Positions 1 through 9,288 of a stretch of 64,000 nucleotides of DNA are shown in pieces. The stretch is from the NCBI GenBank assembly GCA_947259925.1, contig CAMYOG010000034.1, forward strand, positions 42,056 to 106,055. The letters are read 5' to 3'. The stretch comes from Thermoanaerobaculia bacterium. Its GTDB lineage: Bacteria > Acidobacteriota > Thermoanaerobaculia > Multivoradales > JAHEKO01. How positions within the stretch are numbered: position 1 is the first letter of the stretch; the number at the start of each line of letters is the position of its first letter. The position numbers were made by a program, and so were the translations under genes. The notes under the pieces are model-generated. The model worked only from the letters and a program-made list of their open reading frames with translations. It was not told the DNA's origin and searched no databases.

Positions 1-447
1 CTCAACGAGCAGCTCTACGCCGACCTGCCGCAGGGCCGCTTCATCACCGCCTGGCTGGGCGAGCTCGGGCCGGACGGGACGCTGGCGACCTTCTCCGGCG
101 GCCAGGCGCCGCTGCTCGTCTACCGCGCGGCGAGCGGCGAGACCAAGGCTCTGAATGCGAGCGCAACGCCACTCGGCCTCTTGCCGCCAATGCCGGTCGT
201 GCTGCCGCCGGCAACGCAGCTTGCCCCCGGCGACATCTACGTGGTGTTGTCGGACGGCTTCTTCGAAGCGACGAACGACCACGGCGAGGAGTTCGACAAG
301 AAGGGTGTGATCGAAGTCTTGGCGGCGTACGCAAGTCGAGCTTCCAGCGAGATCCTGGAGGCACTGCGAGACGCGCTGCGCGAGTTTACGAACGATGCGC
401 CTTTAGACGACGACCGCACGGCTGTCATCATCAAGAGGAAGCCATGA
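1..447 (+). CDS. SpoIIE/PP2C-type serine phosphatase, C-terminal part
   Basis: The gene is cut by the left edge of the window; only the last 148 residues are present, read in frame from base 1. They match the C-terminal half of a SpoIIE/RsbU-type PPM phosphatase: FSGGQAPLLVY is the Gly-Gly strand, VVLSDGFFEA contains the metal-binding Ser-Asp-Gly, and LDDDRTAVII is the final Asp-Asp metal motif. Such enzymes dephosphorylate Ser/Thr, usually on anti-sigma-factor antagonists. The sensor domain, if any, lies outside the window. The stop overlaps the next start by four bases (ATGA), so the two genes are probably translationally coupled. Confidence 0.85.
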   Translation, partial: LNEQLYADLPQGRFITAWLGELGPDGTLATFSGGQAPLLVYRAASGETKALNASATPLGLLPPMPVVLPPATQLAPGDIYVVLSDGFFEATNDHGEEFDKKGVIEVLAAYASRASSEILEALRDALREFTNDAPLDDDRTAVIIKRKP

Positions 448-1142
448 CCTCCACTGAGCGAATGACCCGTCAAGAGGATCGTCCCAGGTTCAAGCCCCTG
501 CTCATCTCTCTGCTCGCCCTCTTCCTGCTCTATCCGGTGATGGTCGAGCTGGGGCTTGAGCGGCTCTTTCGAGTCCTATTCATCTTCGTTCTGGTAGCAG
601 CGGTCTTCTCGCTCAGCGGAACGCGCCGACATCTGGTCATCGCACTCGTGCTTGCGGTACCGACCGCGGTCGGGCAGACGATCGCGCTCGCCAACCCGAT
701 CAAGCCCGTCCTCCTGATCGCGACATCGCTCGCGTTTCTCTTCCTGACCTACGTCATCGTGGTTGTTCTGAGCGCAGTCCTGCAGCCGGGCAAGGTGACC
801 GGCGACAAGATCGCCGGCGCGATCTGCGGCTATCTTCTTCTCGGGTTGACCTGGGCGATGGCCTACGGCATCGTCGCCGTCCTCCAGCCAGGTGCGTTCA
901 ATATTCCCGACGACCTGCTAGGAGTCGTCGGAGGCGAAAGCGACGCCGAGTACGGCTTCATCTACTACAGCTTCGTCACCATTACCACGCTCGGCTACGG
1001 CGAGATCACGCCCTTGGTACCCTTCGCCCGTACCCTCGCCTGGATGGAAGCGCTGATCGGACAGCTCTACATCGCGATTCTTGTGGCGCGGCTGGTGGCG
1101 CTACAGATCATGCACGGCGCCAGCTCGCCCGGCGACTCCTAG
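444..1142 (+). CDS. two-TM-pore type potassium channel protein
   Basis: A 232-residue membrane protein with about four hydrophobic segments before a pore loop. The K+ selectivity filter TTLGYGEITP lies at about residues 181-190 and is followed by a last transmembrane helix, the Ion_trans_2 (Pfam) arrangement. There is no RCK/TrkA nucleotide-binding domain; the protein ends soon after the last helix. The start overlaps the phosphatase stop by four bases, so the pair is probably co-transcribed. Inference: a small ion channel possibly controlled by the signalling protein upstream. Ion specificity is read only from the GYG filter. Confidence 0.8.
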   Translation: MTSTERMTRQEDRPRFKPLLISLLALFLLYPVMVELGLERLFRVLFIFVLVAAVFSLSGTRRHLVIALVLAVPTAVGQTIALANPIKPVLLIATSLAFLFLTYVIVVVLSAVLQPGKVTGDKIAGAICGYLLLGLTWAMAYGIVAVLQPGAFNIPDDLLGVVGGESDAEYGFIYYSFVTITTLGYGEITPLVPFARTLAWMEALIGQLYIAILVARLVALQIMHGASSPGDS

Positions 1143-1157
1143 GAGATCGGACCCCGC

Positions 1158-2684
1158 ATGCGAACCTACCTGTCGGCTGGCCTGGTATGTCTCACCTTGC
1201 TCTTCGGTTGCGGCGGCGCCAACGAAGGCGAGATCGAACGGTCAACGGTAGCGAGCGACGCGACGGCGGTTACCGAGAACGTGTCGGAGCTGACCGATGA
1301 GCTGATGGCTTACGGCAGTCAAGCCGCCGCCCAGCTCGGCCTCGGCGAGTCGTTCACCGACGACTTCGACGGTCTGGCCGAGCGGCGGGTGATCCGGGTG
1401 CTGGTGCCCTACAGCCGGACCTACTACTTCATCGAACGGGCCAAGCAGCAGGGCATCACGTACGAGGCGCTCAAGCTGTTCGAGAAGGAGATCAACGAGA
1501 AGCTGGGCACCGGCCACGTCAAGGTCCACGTCGTACCGATCCCGACCTCGCGTGACCGTCTCCTTCCCGATCTGGTCGACGGCCGCGGCGATCTGGCGGC
1601 AGCCGGTCTCACCATTACGCCCGAGCGACTGAAGCTGGTCGATTTCTCCGACCCCTTCGCCAGGAGAGTCCGCGAGATCGTCGTGACCACTTCCGACGAA
1701 CCACCGCTGGCCAGCGTCGACGACCTGGCCGGAAGGTCGGTCTACGTGCGCACTTCGAGCAGCTACTACGAGAGCCTGCTGGAGCTCAATGAGCGGTTCG
1801 AGCGCGACGGTCTGGCGCCGATGACGATCGAAGAGGCCGAAGAGGCGCTGGAAGACGAGGATCTGCTCGAGATGCTCAACGCCGGCCTACTCGAGACCGT
1901 GATCGTGGACGACCACAAGGCCGAGCTCTGGTCAGAGCTGTTCGAGAACATCGCCCTCCACCCGGAGGCGGCGGTACGAACCGGCGGCGAGGTCGCCTGG
2001 GCGTTTCGCAAGGACAGCCCGCGGCTCGCCGAGGTCGTCAACCGCTTCGTCGCCGGCCACAAACAGGGAACCCTGATGGGGAACATCCTCATCAAGCGCT
2101 ATTGGAAGGACACCAAGTGGGTGTCGAGCGCTCTCGCCGAAGACGAGCGCGAGCGTTACGACGCCACGGTCGGGATATTCCGCGAGTACGCGAATCGGTA
2201 CGACTTCGACCATTTGATGATGGTCGCTCAGGGCTACCAGGAGTCGGGTCTGGATCAGGGGGTGGTGAGCCCGGTCGGCGCGATCGGCATCATGCAGCTC
2301 CTGCCCAGCACCGCGTCGGACTCCTCGGTCGGGATTCCGGACATCTCGACCCCCGAGAACAACATCCACGCCGGCGTCAAGTACATGCGCTGGATTCTCG
2401 ACACCTACTTCGACGATCCCGCTATGGATGAGCGGAATCGGGTGCTGCTGGCGTTCGCTTCGTACAACGCGGGTGCCAACCGGATCCGCCGCCTGCGCCG
2501 CAAGGCCGAGGAGCGGGGTCTCGATCCGAACCGGTGGTTCGGCAATGTCGAGCTGATCGCCGCCGAAGAGATCGGCCGCGAGACGGTTCAATACGTCGGC
2601 AACATCTACAAGTACTACGCGGCCTACAGACTGGTCGAAGAACAGCGGGCACGCCGCACCGGCGCGCGCCAGGCTGTTTCCTAG
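1158..2684 (+). CDS. MltF-like membrane-bound lytic transglycosylase
   Basis: 508 residues. The N-terminus is a lipoprotein signal with lipobox LLFGC (Cys18). Residues about 75-315 form a type 3 periplasmic solute-binding domain, and about 340-480 an SLT lysozyme-like domain with YQESGLD (catalytic Glu about 362) and GAIGIMQLLPST. This order is that of MltF, which cleaves peptidoglycan to 1,6-anhydro-muramyl products at the outer membrane while the binding domain senses muropeptides. The ATG follows an AGGAG site. It sits 15 bases after the channel gene and 22 before the next, so it is probably in one transcription unit. Confidence 0.88.
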   Translation: MRTYLSAGLVCLTLLFGCGGANEGEIERSTVASDATAVTENVSELTDELMAYGSQAAAQLGLGESFTDDFDGLAERRVIRVLVPYSRTYYFIERAKQQGITYEALKLFEKEINEKLGTGHVKVHVVPIPTSRDRLLPDLVDGRGDLAAAGLTITPERLKLVDFSDPFARRVREIVVTTSDEPPLASVDDLAGRSVYVRTSSSYYESLLELNERFERDGLAPMTIEEAEEALEDEDLLEMLNAGLLETVIVDDHKAELWSELFENIALHPEAAVRTGGEVAWAFRKDSPRLAEVVNRFVAGHKQGTLMGNILIKRYWKDTKWVSSALAEDERERYDATVGIFREYANRYDFDHLMMVAQGYQESGLDQGVVSPVGAIGIMQLLPSTASDSSVGIPDISTPENNIHAGVKYMRWILDTYFDDPAMDERNRVLLAFASYNAGANRIRRLRRKAEERGLDPNRWFGNVELIAAEEIGRETVQYVGNIYKYYAAYRLVEEQRARRTGARQAVS

Positions 2685-2706
2685 GGCCCGGCCGCAAGGA
2701 GTCGTC

Positions 2707-3198
2707 ATGCACGTGTGGAAGAGACTACTGCTCGCGCTCGCGGTCATCGCTGTGCCGGTCGATGCGGAGGTCGCTCGCGAGGGCACCTTCGATGCGACCT
2801 GGTCGCTCGAGGGGAGCCGCGAATCGATCGAGATCGAGGGTCAACCGATCAGCGCCTACGTCCTGACCGGCGAGGTCAAGGTCCGCCGCAGCGACGGACT
2901 CTCGTCCCGGTTCGAGTCGACCTGCACCGGGGTGAGCGACGACAAGACCGGTGGCGCTGCCCGGTGCACCTGGACGGACGACAAAGGCGATCAAGTTCTG
3001 CTCCTTTTTACCGGCAGGATCATCGGCTCGATGGGCACGACCCGCGAAGCGGACGGCGAGATCCTCGGTGGCACCGGCAGGTACCAGGGACTCCAGGGCT
3101 GGATCAGGACCGATTGGCTGTTCTGGGAATCGGTGCGCGAAGAGGGCAAAGTGACCGGGCGCGACACCGAGACGACCGGCGGCTGGAAGCTGCCGTAG
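2707..3198 (+). CDS. secreted protein of unknown function, barrel-like
   Basis: 163 residues with a clear Sec signal peptide (cleavage near VDA-EV, residue 20) and an AAGGAG site before ATG. The mature part is predicted beta-rich. The stretch GGTGRYQGLQGW (about 121-132) resembles the glycine-rich turn seen in allene-oxide-cyclase/dirigent-like barrels. The same motif occurs in the secreted protein encoded at 10409-10897, which is of nearly identical length. Two cysteines at about 73 and 87 could form a disulfide. No enzymatic role can be assigned. Assignment to the barrel fold is inference from the motif only. Confidence 0.75.
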   Translation: MHVWKRLLLALAVIAVPVDAEVAREGTFDATWSLEGSRESIEIEGQPISAYVLTGEVKVRRSDGLSSRFESTCTGVSDDKTGGAARCTWTDDKGDQVLLLFTGRIIGSMGTTREADGEILGGTGRYQGLQGWIRTDWLFWESVREEGKVTGRDTETTGGWKLP

Positions 3199-3340
3199 GC
3201 GCCGACCGAGGGCGCCAGTGCTGACGTCTCCGGTCATGGTCTTCTGATTCCGTTCCCCGTAGCGTTGTTGCATGCTGCGGCTCCTGCCGCGGCCGCAGCG
3301 CGGCGCTTCCGAGCCGCGCCATCCACCGGAGGAACAATCG

Positions 3341-3763
3341 ATGACCGACCGCGATCTATGGGGAACGGCCGCGCTGGTGGTCGAGCCCGATCCAGAGGTG
3401 AGAGCTCTCGTGCGTCGAGTGCTCGCTCAACGGGGCCACACCGTTCTGGAGGCATCGACCCATCGCGAGGCGGTCGAGCTGCTCGCCGACTCCCACCTCG
3501 CGATCCGTATTCTGATCGTCGAGCTCGTGCTCCCCGATCTCGCGGGCTGGCATCTCGCGCGGATCATCAGGGCGATCGAGCCCGGGCTACCGATCATCTT
3601 CATGTCGGCGGCGGAGGAGTCGGCTGCCGCCGTGATGGATCACCTCGGCGATGTTTCCTGGAGCTTCCTGCGCAAGCCGATCACCGAGCGGCTGCTGATC
3701 GACGAGCTCCGGGCGCAGCTCGGCTCGGTACAGCTGGGCTGCGTCGGTGGGAGCCTCGACTAG
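3341..3763 (+). CDS. atypical response-regulator receiver protein
   Basis: A 140-residue stand-alone receiver domain. ATG at 3341 is chosen because GGAGGA lies 6-12 bases upstream. The fold is recognisable: ALVVEPDPEVR at strand 1, IVELVLPDLAGW at strand 3, IIFMSA at strand 4 and SFLRKPI at strand 5 with the conserved Lys. The usual phospho-acceptor Asp is Glu61, and the acidic pair at strand 1 is Glu-Pro instead of Asp-Asp. Phosphorylation by the normal route is therefore unlikely; Glu may mimic the active state. There is no output domain. Its stop shares the bases CTAG with the convergent DUF4136 gene. Confidence 0.82.
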   Translation: MTDRDLWGTAALVVEPDPEVRALVRRVLAQRGHTVLEASTHREAVELLADSHLAIRILIVELVLPDLAGWHLARIIRAIEPGLPIIFMSAAEESAAAVMDHLGDVSWSFLRKPITERLLIDELRAQLGSVQLGCVGGSLD

Positions 3764-4359
3764 TTCTGCTCTGCCTTGAGCTGGCGAATCGCGCGCGCGC
3801 GGTTACCGTGCATCTCGTCCCACTGATTCATCAGCTTATCGAGCGCCTTGGAGAGCTTCTTCTCGTTCTTGTGGTAGTCGCGCTTGAGCGCCGCGGTCGC
3901 CATGCCGCGCCAGACGAGGAGCCGTCGCTCACGATCCCAGACGTCCACGATAAGAGTGCCTTCCTTGAACCTGAACGTCTTCTTGGTGACGTCGCGGGTG
4001 CCGACACCGCCATCCCAGTAGGTGCCGGGAGTGAAGCTCTCACCGTAGGCGTATTCGAGGTCGTTCAGGGTCAGCTCGAGCTCGCCCCAGTAGGCTGCGT
4101 AGTAGACGATGTAGACGTCCGGATCCGACGCGGCGACGGTGAGCGCGCCCTCCAGGGCGTACTCGGACAGCCTCTGGACGACGTGGTCGTGGAGCGAGTG
4201 GGAGACCCGCCGGAGATCTCTCGAGGTCGGACGGATCTGGAAGGTCTTGTACTCGCTGAACGCCGTCGCGTTGTCGTAGTCGACGTGGACCTTCTGACCG
4301 AGCGCCGGGAGGGTGACGAAGAGGAGCAATCCTGCGAGGACGAGTCGGTCGATTCGCAT
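3760..4359 (-). CDS. DUF4136 domain protein, exported
   Basis: 199 residues with a signal peptide (LVLAGLLLFVTLPALGQ). The mature protein starts KVHVDYD and continues FSEYKTFQI, matching the DUF4136 family of periplasmic or lipid-anchored proteins of unknown function. The sequence DVYIVYYAA and the C-terminal DVWDRERRLLVWRG strand also fit the family. The ATG at 4359 is preferred over longer upstream frames because it gives a proper signal peptide. It converges with the receiver gene, sharing four bases at the stops. Confidence 0.82.
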   Translation of the reverse strand: MRIDRLVLAGLLLFVTLPALGQKVHVDYDNATAFSEYKTFQIRPTSRDLRRVSHSLHDHVVQRLSEYALEGALTVAASDPDVYIVYYAAYWGELELTLNDLEYAYGESFTPGTYWDGGVGTRDVTKKTFRFKEGTLIVDVWDRERRLLVWRGMATAALKRDYHKNEKKLSKALDKLMNQWDEMHGNRARAIRQLKAEQN

Positions 4360-4453
4360 GCACGCATTGTAGGGGATTCCGGCATAATCCGCGGTGGTGA
4401 AGGGCGAGTCGGGACCAAGTGCCAGGGGTATTGCCGGGCGGGCCGGTTGAGTC

Positions 4454-5464
4454 ATGGCGACTCTCGAGACCAGCCTGGCGCGCGGGCCGCTCTTTCTGCT
4501 CGATCGAGCCGAGGAGCTGGGGATCGATCGATCGACCCTGCTGGCGGCCGCTCGACTCGACGAGGAAGACCTTCGCGATCCGGACGCGCGGGTGCCGATA
4601 CCCGCATTCGTCGCGCTCTGGCGGGCCCTTCTGGAGTCGCGCCCCGACCCGGGCCTCGGGCTCCGATTCGGCGCCGCCATGACCGCGCGAGAGGTCGGAC
4701 TCGTCGGGTATCTGATGATGCACAGTCCCGATCTCGAGACCGCGCTCCGCAGACTGGTCCGCTTCTGCCGGATTCTGGGAGAGACCAACCGCGCCAGCCT
4801 GACGGTCGAGCGCGGCACCGGTACCTTCTCGTGGGAGCCGGACTCGCGGCTGCAGGCCATCCCGCAGACGATCGACTGGATTCTCGCCGCGGTATTGACT
4901 GTCAGCGAAGAGCTCACCGGCAGCGAGTTGCGACCGCTCGAGGTCCATTACCCCCATCCGAAGCCGGCGACGCCAGGTGCGGTGCCGGGCGGTGGGCGTA
5001 CGCGCGCGCGCTGGGATCGGGAGCGGGCCGCGCTGGTACTCCGAGCCAGCGACTTGAAGCGCTCGGTGAGCGCCGCCGACAGCACCCTCGGCTCGTATCT
5101 CGAGAAGCACGCCGAGACCGTCCTCCGGGCGCTGCCATTCCAGCATTCCTACTCCCGCCGGACTCGGCTCGCCATCTGGAGCCAGCTCCGCGAGGGTGAG
5201 CCGACGCTCGACTGCGTCGCCCGCGAGCTCAAGATTCGACCGCGCACGCTCCAGCGGCGTCTCAACGAAGAGGGATCGTCGTTCTCCGAGCTCCTGGACG
5301 AGGTGCGACGGACGCTGGCCACGTCGCTGCTCGAGGACCGGAGTCTCGGCATCCACGAGATCGCCTTCCTGCTCGGCTATTCCGAGCCGAGCGCCTTCTA
5401 CCGGGCGTTCCGTCGCTGGCAGCAGGTTTCTCCGAGCGCCTTCCGGGCGGCCGCCGCGGGCTGA
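4454..5464 (+). CDS. AraC-family transcriptional regulator
   Basis: 336 residues. The N-terminal part (about 15-200) matches the arabinose-binding-like domain of OruR/ArgR-type regulators (PF12625): MTAREVGLVGYLMMHSPDL is characteristic. The C-terminal part (about 235-333) is a double helix-turn-helix with IRPRTLQRRLNEEG and IAFLLGYSEPSAFYRAFRRW. Members usually respond to amino acids or small lipids. It is flanked by the leftward DUF4136 gene and the rightward 5656 gene; a target cannot be inferred from the neighbours. Confidence 0.9.
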   Translation: MATLETSLARGPLFLLDRAEELGIDRSTLLAAARLDEEDLRDPDARVPIPAFVALWRALLESRPDPGLGLRFGAAMTAREVGLVGYLMMHSPDLETALRRLVRFCRILGETNRASLTVERGTGTFSWEPDSRLQAIPQTIDWILAAVLTVSEELTGSELRPLEVHYPHPKPATPGAVPGGGRTRARWDRERAALVLRASDLKRSVSAADSTLGSYLEKHAETVLRALPFQHSYSRRTRLAIWSQLREGEPTLDCVARELKIRPRTLQRRLNEEGSSFSELLDEVRRTLATSLLEDRSLGIHEIAFLLGYSEPSAFYRAFRRWQQVSPSAFRAAAAG

Positions 5465-5655
5465 CTGAAAATCCCGCCACCAGGTGACGCCGAGGGTCAT
5501 GGTCCCATCAAGGGGTCGTCGGTAGCCTATCTCTCGAGACGGGCCTCGGTTGCTGTTTGCGCCTCTTCCCCCCAATTAGAGGAAATCGTGGTCCGTCGTT
5601 TTTGTTTCTCTCGAAGCCCTCGGCGAGAGCCATCCGCTGCTAGAGTTCTCGACCG

Positions 5656-6984
5656 ATGAAGTCGGTCGACCGGATGAGTTGGACTAGAAGCATCGTAGCT
5701 CTACTGGCGCTCGCGGTTCTCGCTGCTGGTGCCGCGGCGGAGGTCGAGTCGGCCCCGATCTTCCGCGCCAGCGAGATCCTGCCGCCGGAGCTGGCCGAGA
5801 GCGGCGATCATCGGGTGGTCGAGCTGGTCCACAACGACGGCTTCATGCACCGGTTCGAGATCAGGTCCGAGTTCGGTGATTTCGACGCTCGTGGCGAGCC
5901 GATGCTGGCGATCCGGGTGCACGAGGTCCACGCCCTGGCGCAGCTCGACGAGTTGTCCAAGACGGAGGTCTTCGCCGACGCGGTCGCGCGGGCGGCGAGA
6001 GGACAGGGCGATGCGGTCAAGGAGTTCGCCGATCGTCCGGTCGAGACCGTCAAGGGGATCCCGGGTGGTGTGAAGCGGATGTTCCGGAGCTACAAGCGCG
6101 ACGCCAAGGAGGTCAAGGAAGAGGTCGACGAGGCCAGAGAGGACGAGGAGCCCGAGGAGGGTGATGGATCCGAGGACGACGAAGCGGACAGCGAGGAGGA
6201 CGGAGTCGGCACCGGCAAGTACGCTAAGCGCTACTTGGGCCTCAATCGCGCCGAGATGAGGTGGTACCAGCAGCTCCAGGTCGACCCCTACACGACCAAC
6301 GAGATCCTGAGGAAAGAGATCAAGGAGGTGGCTCGGGTGGACGCTGCCGGCAGCTTCGGCATGCGGTTCGCGCCGATTCCCCGCATTCCCGGCGTCAACT
6401 ACCTGAGCGATGTGGCGAAGATCGTCTGGACCATGGACCCTCGCGAGCTGGTCGAGCTCAACATGAAGAAGCTCGCCGAGATGGGTGCCCGCGAAGAGCT
6501 GATCGACGAGCTGGTCGAGAACCCGGCGATCACCCCGAGCTACCAGACCGCCGTCGTCGTCATTCTCGGCTCGCTCGAGGGAGCGGGCGGCCGGGTCAGC
6601 CTGGTCGAGCAGGCTGCGGGACTGGAGACCGAGGAGCAGGCGATCTTCTTCGTCCAGAGCCTGTCCCAGCTCGGCGAGTACCACGCCAGCGCGACGCCGA
6701 TCGAGCGCCTGGTCGGTCGCACCCGGGTCCCGGTGGCGCTGACGAGAGACGGCAAGCTGGTCGGTTTCGCCTCGGTCGATCATCTCAGCTGGACCGAGGA
6801 GGCGAGCGACATCGCCGAGGGCTTCCATCGGGCCTACGCCGACGTCGACGCCACACGGCGCGAGCTCCGGCTGCGGGGTACCGCGTCCGAGCTGGCCCGG
6901 GAGCAACTGGGCGCTTTGGGATGGACGGTCGTGGAGCGGGTGCCGGCGTCTTCGACACCGGGAGCGGCGAAGAGTCCATCATGA
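5656..6984 (+). CDS. exported protein of unknown function
   Basis: 442 residues with an N-terminal signal peptide (SIVALLALAVLAAGAAAE). A second in-frame ATG at 5674 would also retain it. The middle carries a highly acidic, low-complexity segment (about 150-180, rich in Glu/Asp), bounded by KRMFRSYKRDAKEVKEEV on one side and GKYAKRYLGLNRAEMRWYQ on the other. I do not recognise a family. The stop overlaps the start of the patatin-barrel gene by four bases (ATGA), so it is probably co-expressed and may work with that outer-membrane phospholipase; this is inference from position. Confidence 0.75.
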   Translation: MKSVDRMSWTRSIVALLALAVLAAGAAAEVESAPIFRASEILPPELAESGDHRVVELVHNDGFMHRFEIRSEFGDFDARGEPMLAIRVHEVHALAQLDELSKTEVFADAVARAARGQGDAVKEFADRPVETVKGIPGGVKRMFRSYKRDAKEVKEEVDEAREDEEPEEGDGSEDDEADSEEDGVGTGKYAKRYLGLNRAEMRWYQQLQVDPYTTNEILRKEIKEVARVDAAGSFGMRFAPIPRIPGVNYLSDVAKIVWTMDPRELVELNMKKLAEMGAREELIDELVENPAITPSYQTAVVVILGSLEGAGGRVSLVEQAAGLETEEQAIFFVQSLSQLGEYHASATPIERLVGRTRVPVALTRDGKLVGFASVDHLSWTEEASDIAEGFHRAYADVDATRRELRLRGTASELAREQLGALGWTVVERVPASSTPGAAKSPS

Positions 6985-9182
6985 AGCGGGCGCTGCGCTC
7001 GGCCGGCGGCGCCCTCCTGCTCGGGATTCTGCTCGTCTCGATCGAGCCGCAAGCGCTGGCCGCCGAAGAGCGTCCGAAGATCGGCCTGGCGCTCGGCGGC
7101 GGTGGCGCCAAGGGCGGTGCGCACGTCGGCGTGCTGAGAGTGCTCGAAGAGTTCCACGTGCCGGTCGACTACATCGCCGGCACCAGCATCGGTGCGATCG
7201 TCGGCGGCCTCTACGCGACCGGTATGTCGGTCGACGAGCTCGAGACGGCGCTGACGACACAGGACTGGGCCGACCTGCTGCGCGATCGTCCCGCGCGCAA
7301 AGATCTGTCGTACCGCCGCAAGGAGGAGGACGCGCGCTATCTGTTCGACCTGGAGGTCGGCTTGTCGAAGAAGGGCATCGAGTTCCCTAGCGGCTTGCTC
7401 AACGGCCAGAAGCTCTTCTTCATGCTTCAGTCTTTCACCCTGCCGGTGGCCGCGATCGACGACTTCGACCAGCTGTCAATTCCGTTTCGCGCGGTCGCCA
7501 CCGACGTCGGGAGCGGCGAGATGGTGGTTCTGTCGGGCGGCAACCTGGCGAGCGCGATTCGGGCGAGTATGGCGCTCCCGGCGATCTTCTCTCCGGTCGA
7601 GCTCGACGGCCGACTGCTGGTGGATGGCGGCATGGTCAACAACCTGCCGGTCGATGTCGTCCGCGAGATGGGAGCCGATATCGTCATCGCGGTCGATCTC
7701 GGGGCGCCGCTGTCCTCCCGCCAGGTCGAGAGCATGGTCGAGGTCCTGAGCCAGACCATGCGCATGCTGACGCGCCCCAACGTGAAGAGCCGTCTCGAGG
7801 ATGCCGACCTGGTGCTCACGCCCCCCTTGAAGGGCCAGTACAAGACCATGGACTTCGACGTGATCAGCGAGATCATTCCGCTCGGGATCGAAGCCGCCGA
7901 GGCGGAGCTGGAAGCGCTCCGACGTCTCTCGATCGACGAGGAGGAGTACTGCAAGCTCCGGGCTGCGCAGCGCCCCGTCAAGGCTGCACCTGGCTCTCTC
8001 GCCTTCGTTCGCGTGGAGGGAAACCAGCGGGTCGATCTTCGGATCATCGAGAACCAGCTGCGGCTCGAGGCCGGAGACGAGCCCGACCTCGAGGTCTTGT
8101 TCGATGATCTGAACCGTGTCTACGGTCTGGGTGACTTCGAGCGGGTCGACTTCAGGGTCGAGAGAGACCCGGGCACCGGCACTAACGGCATCGTGGTACA
8201 GACCCGGGAGAAGCCTTGGGGTCCGAACTACCTGCACTTCGGTCTCCGGATCCAGAGCGATCTGGACGGCGAGACCGAGCTCGGTCTGTTGACCAACGTG
8301 ACCATGACCCGACTGAACAAGCGGGGAGCGGAGCTGCGCACCGACCTGCTTCTCGGCACCGTGCGGCGCATTACGTCAGAGTTCTACCAGCCGTTCGATT
8401 TCGACGGCCGGTGGTTCATCGCTCCGAGCCTCGAATTCGAGTCGGAGCGAGTGGGCTTCTTCGAGGACGGGCGGCGAGTGGCCGACCTCGACGTCGACGT
8501 CCTTACCGCCGCCCTCGACCTCGGACTTCAGTTCACCAAGTTCGCGGAAGTCCGATTCGGCGTCGAGAGCGGGGTCGCCAACGTCGACATCGCAACCGGC
8601 GAGATCCCGGAGGAGTCCCGGCCCTCGTTCGTTCGCGACGACGTTGATTTCGGCGGCCTCAGCTTCGAGGTCAACTCCGATCGGCTCGACAGCGCGACGA
8701 TCCCGAGAGACGGGGGCGTCTCGAGGATCCGGGCGTTCTCGTCCTTCGACTCACTTGGAGCAGAAGACGAATTCGACCGCGTCGAGCTGTCGGCCGTCGG
8801 CTTCAAGAGCCGCGGCCGCAGCACCTACCTCGGCAGCCTCGACGGCGGCTGGAGCTCCGGCGACCTGCCGGAGTACGCGCTCTTCACGCTCGGCGGCTTC
8901 GCTTCACTCTCCGGCTTCAGCGAGCGTGAGCTGCGCGGCCAGTACTTCGGCGTCGCGCGCTGCGGCTACTACCGCAACGTGTTCGGCAAGGCCTACCTCG
9001 GCGGCTGGCTCGAGTACGGCAACGTCTGGCAGACGAGCGACGAGATCGATCTCGACAACGCGATCTTCACTGCGACCGCCTTCCTCGGCTGGGACCTTCA
9101 GATCGGTCCGCTCTACCTGGCCTGGGGCCAGGCCGAAGAGGGAAATAGCAAGATCTACGTCTCGCTCGGGAGGACGCTGTAG
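6981..9182 (+). CDS. patatin-like phospholipase with POTRA and BamA-type barrel
   Basis: 733 residues. Signal peptide at 1-28. The patatin domain follows, with oxyanion loop GGGGAKG (about 39-45), nucleophile GTSIG (Ser69) and catalytic DGG (Asp215). A POTRA-like segment begins near FVRVEGNQRVD (about 336), and the last 300 residues form an Omp85-type beta barrel ending in SLGRTL. This is the PlpD/type Vd autotransporter layout: a lipase attached to its own outer-membrane barrel. The internal ATG at 6981 is chosen because it gives a signal peptide and overlaps the upstream stop by four bases, although the frame is open further upstream. All patatin catalytic residues are present. Confidence 0.92.
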   Translation: MKRALRSAGGALLLGILLVSIEPQALAAEERPKIGLALGGGGAKGGAHVGVLRVLEEFHVPVDYIAGTSIGAIVGGLYATGMSVDELETALTTQDWADLLRDRPARKDLSYRRKEEDARYLFDLEVGLSKKGIEFPSGLLNGQKLFFMLQSFTLPVAAIDDFDQLSIPFRAVATDVGSGEMVVLSGGNLASAIRASMALPAIFSPVELDGRLLVDGGMVNNLPVDVVREMGADIVIAVDLGAPLSSRQVESMVEVLSQTMRMLTRPNVKSRLEDADLVLTPPLKGQYKTMDFDVISEIIPLGIEAAEAELEALRRLSIDEEEYCKLRAAQRPVKAAPGSLAFVRVEGNQRVDLRIIENQLRLEAGDEPDLEVLFDDLNRVYGLGDFERVDFRVERDPGTGTNGIVVQTREKPWGPNYLHFGLRIQSDLDGETELGLLTNVTMTRLNKRGAELRTDLLLGTVRRITSEFYQPFDFDGRWFIAPSLEFESERVGFFEDGRRVADLDVDVLTAALDLGLQFTKFAEVRFGVESGVANVDIATGEIPEESRPSFVRDDVDFGGLSFEVNSDRLDSATIPRDGGVSRIRAFSSFDSLGAEDEFDRVELSAVGFKSRGRSTYLGSLDGGWSSGDLPEYALFTLGGFASLSGFSERELRGQYFGVARCGYYRNVFGKAYLGGWLEYGNVWQTSDEIDLDNAIFTATAFLGWDLQIGPLYLAWGQAEEGNSKIYVSLGRTL

Positions 9183-9258
9183 ATGAGCTGATCTGCTCGC
9201 TTGTCTCCGCGAGTCGAGACTCACACGGATGTGCCAGCGAATTGACGGCTGGCGATAA

Positions 9259-9288
9259 AGTGGCTACAATCGACTTGGAGTGGCTACA
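9259..9288 (+). promoter_or_regulatory. direct repeat at the antitoxin start, candidate operator
   Basis: The ten bases AGTGGCTACA occur twice, exactly 20 bp apart, with the second copy running into the antitoxin ATG. Phd/YefM-type antitoxins normally repress their own operon by binding repeats overlapping the promoter, so this is a plausible operator. No protein-binding evidence is available; the motif is short. Confidence 0.4.
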
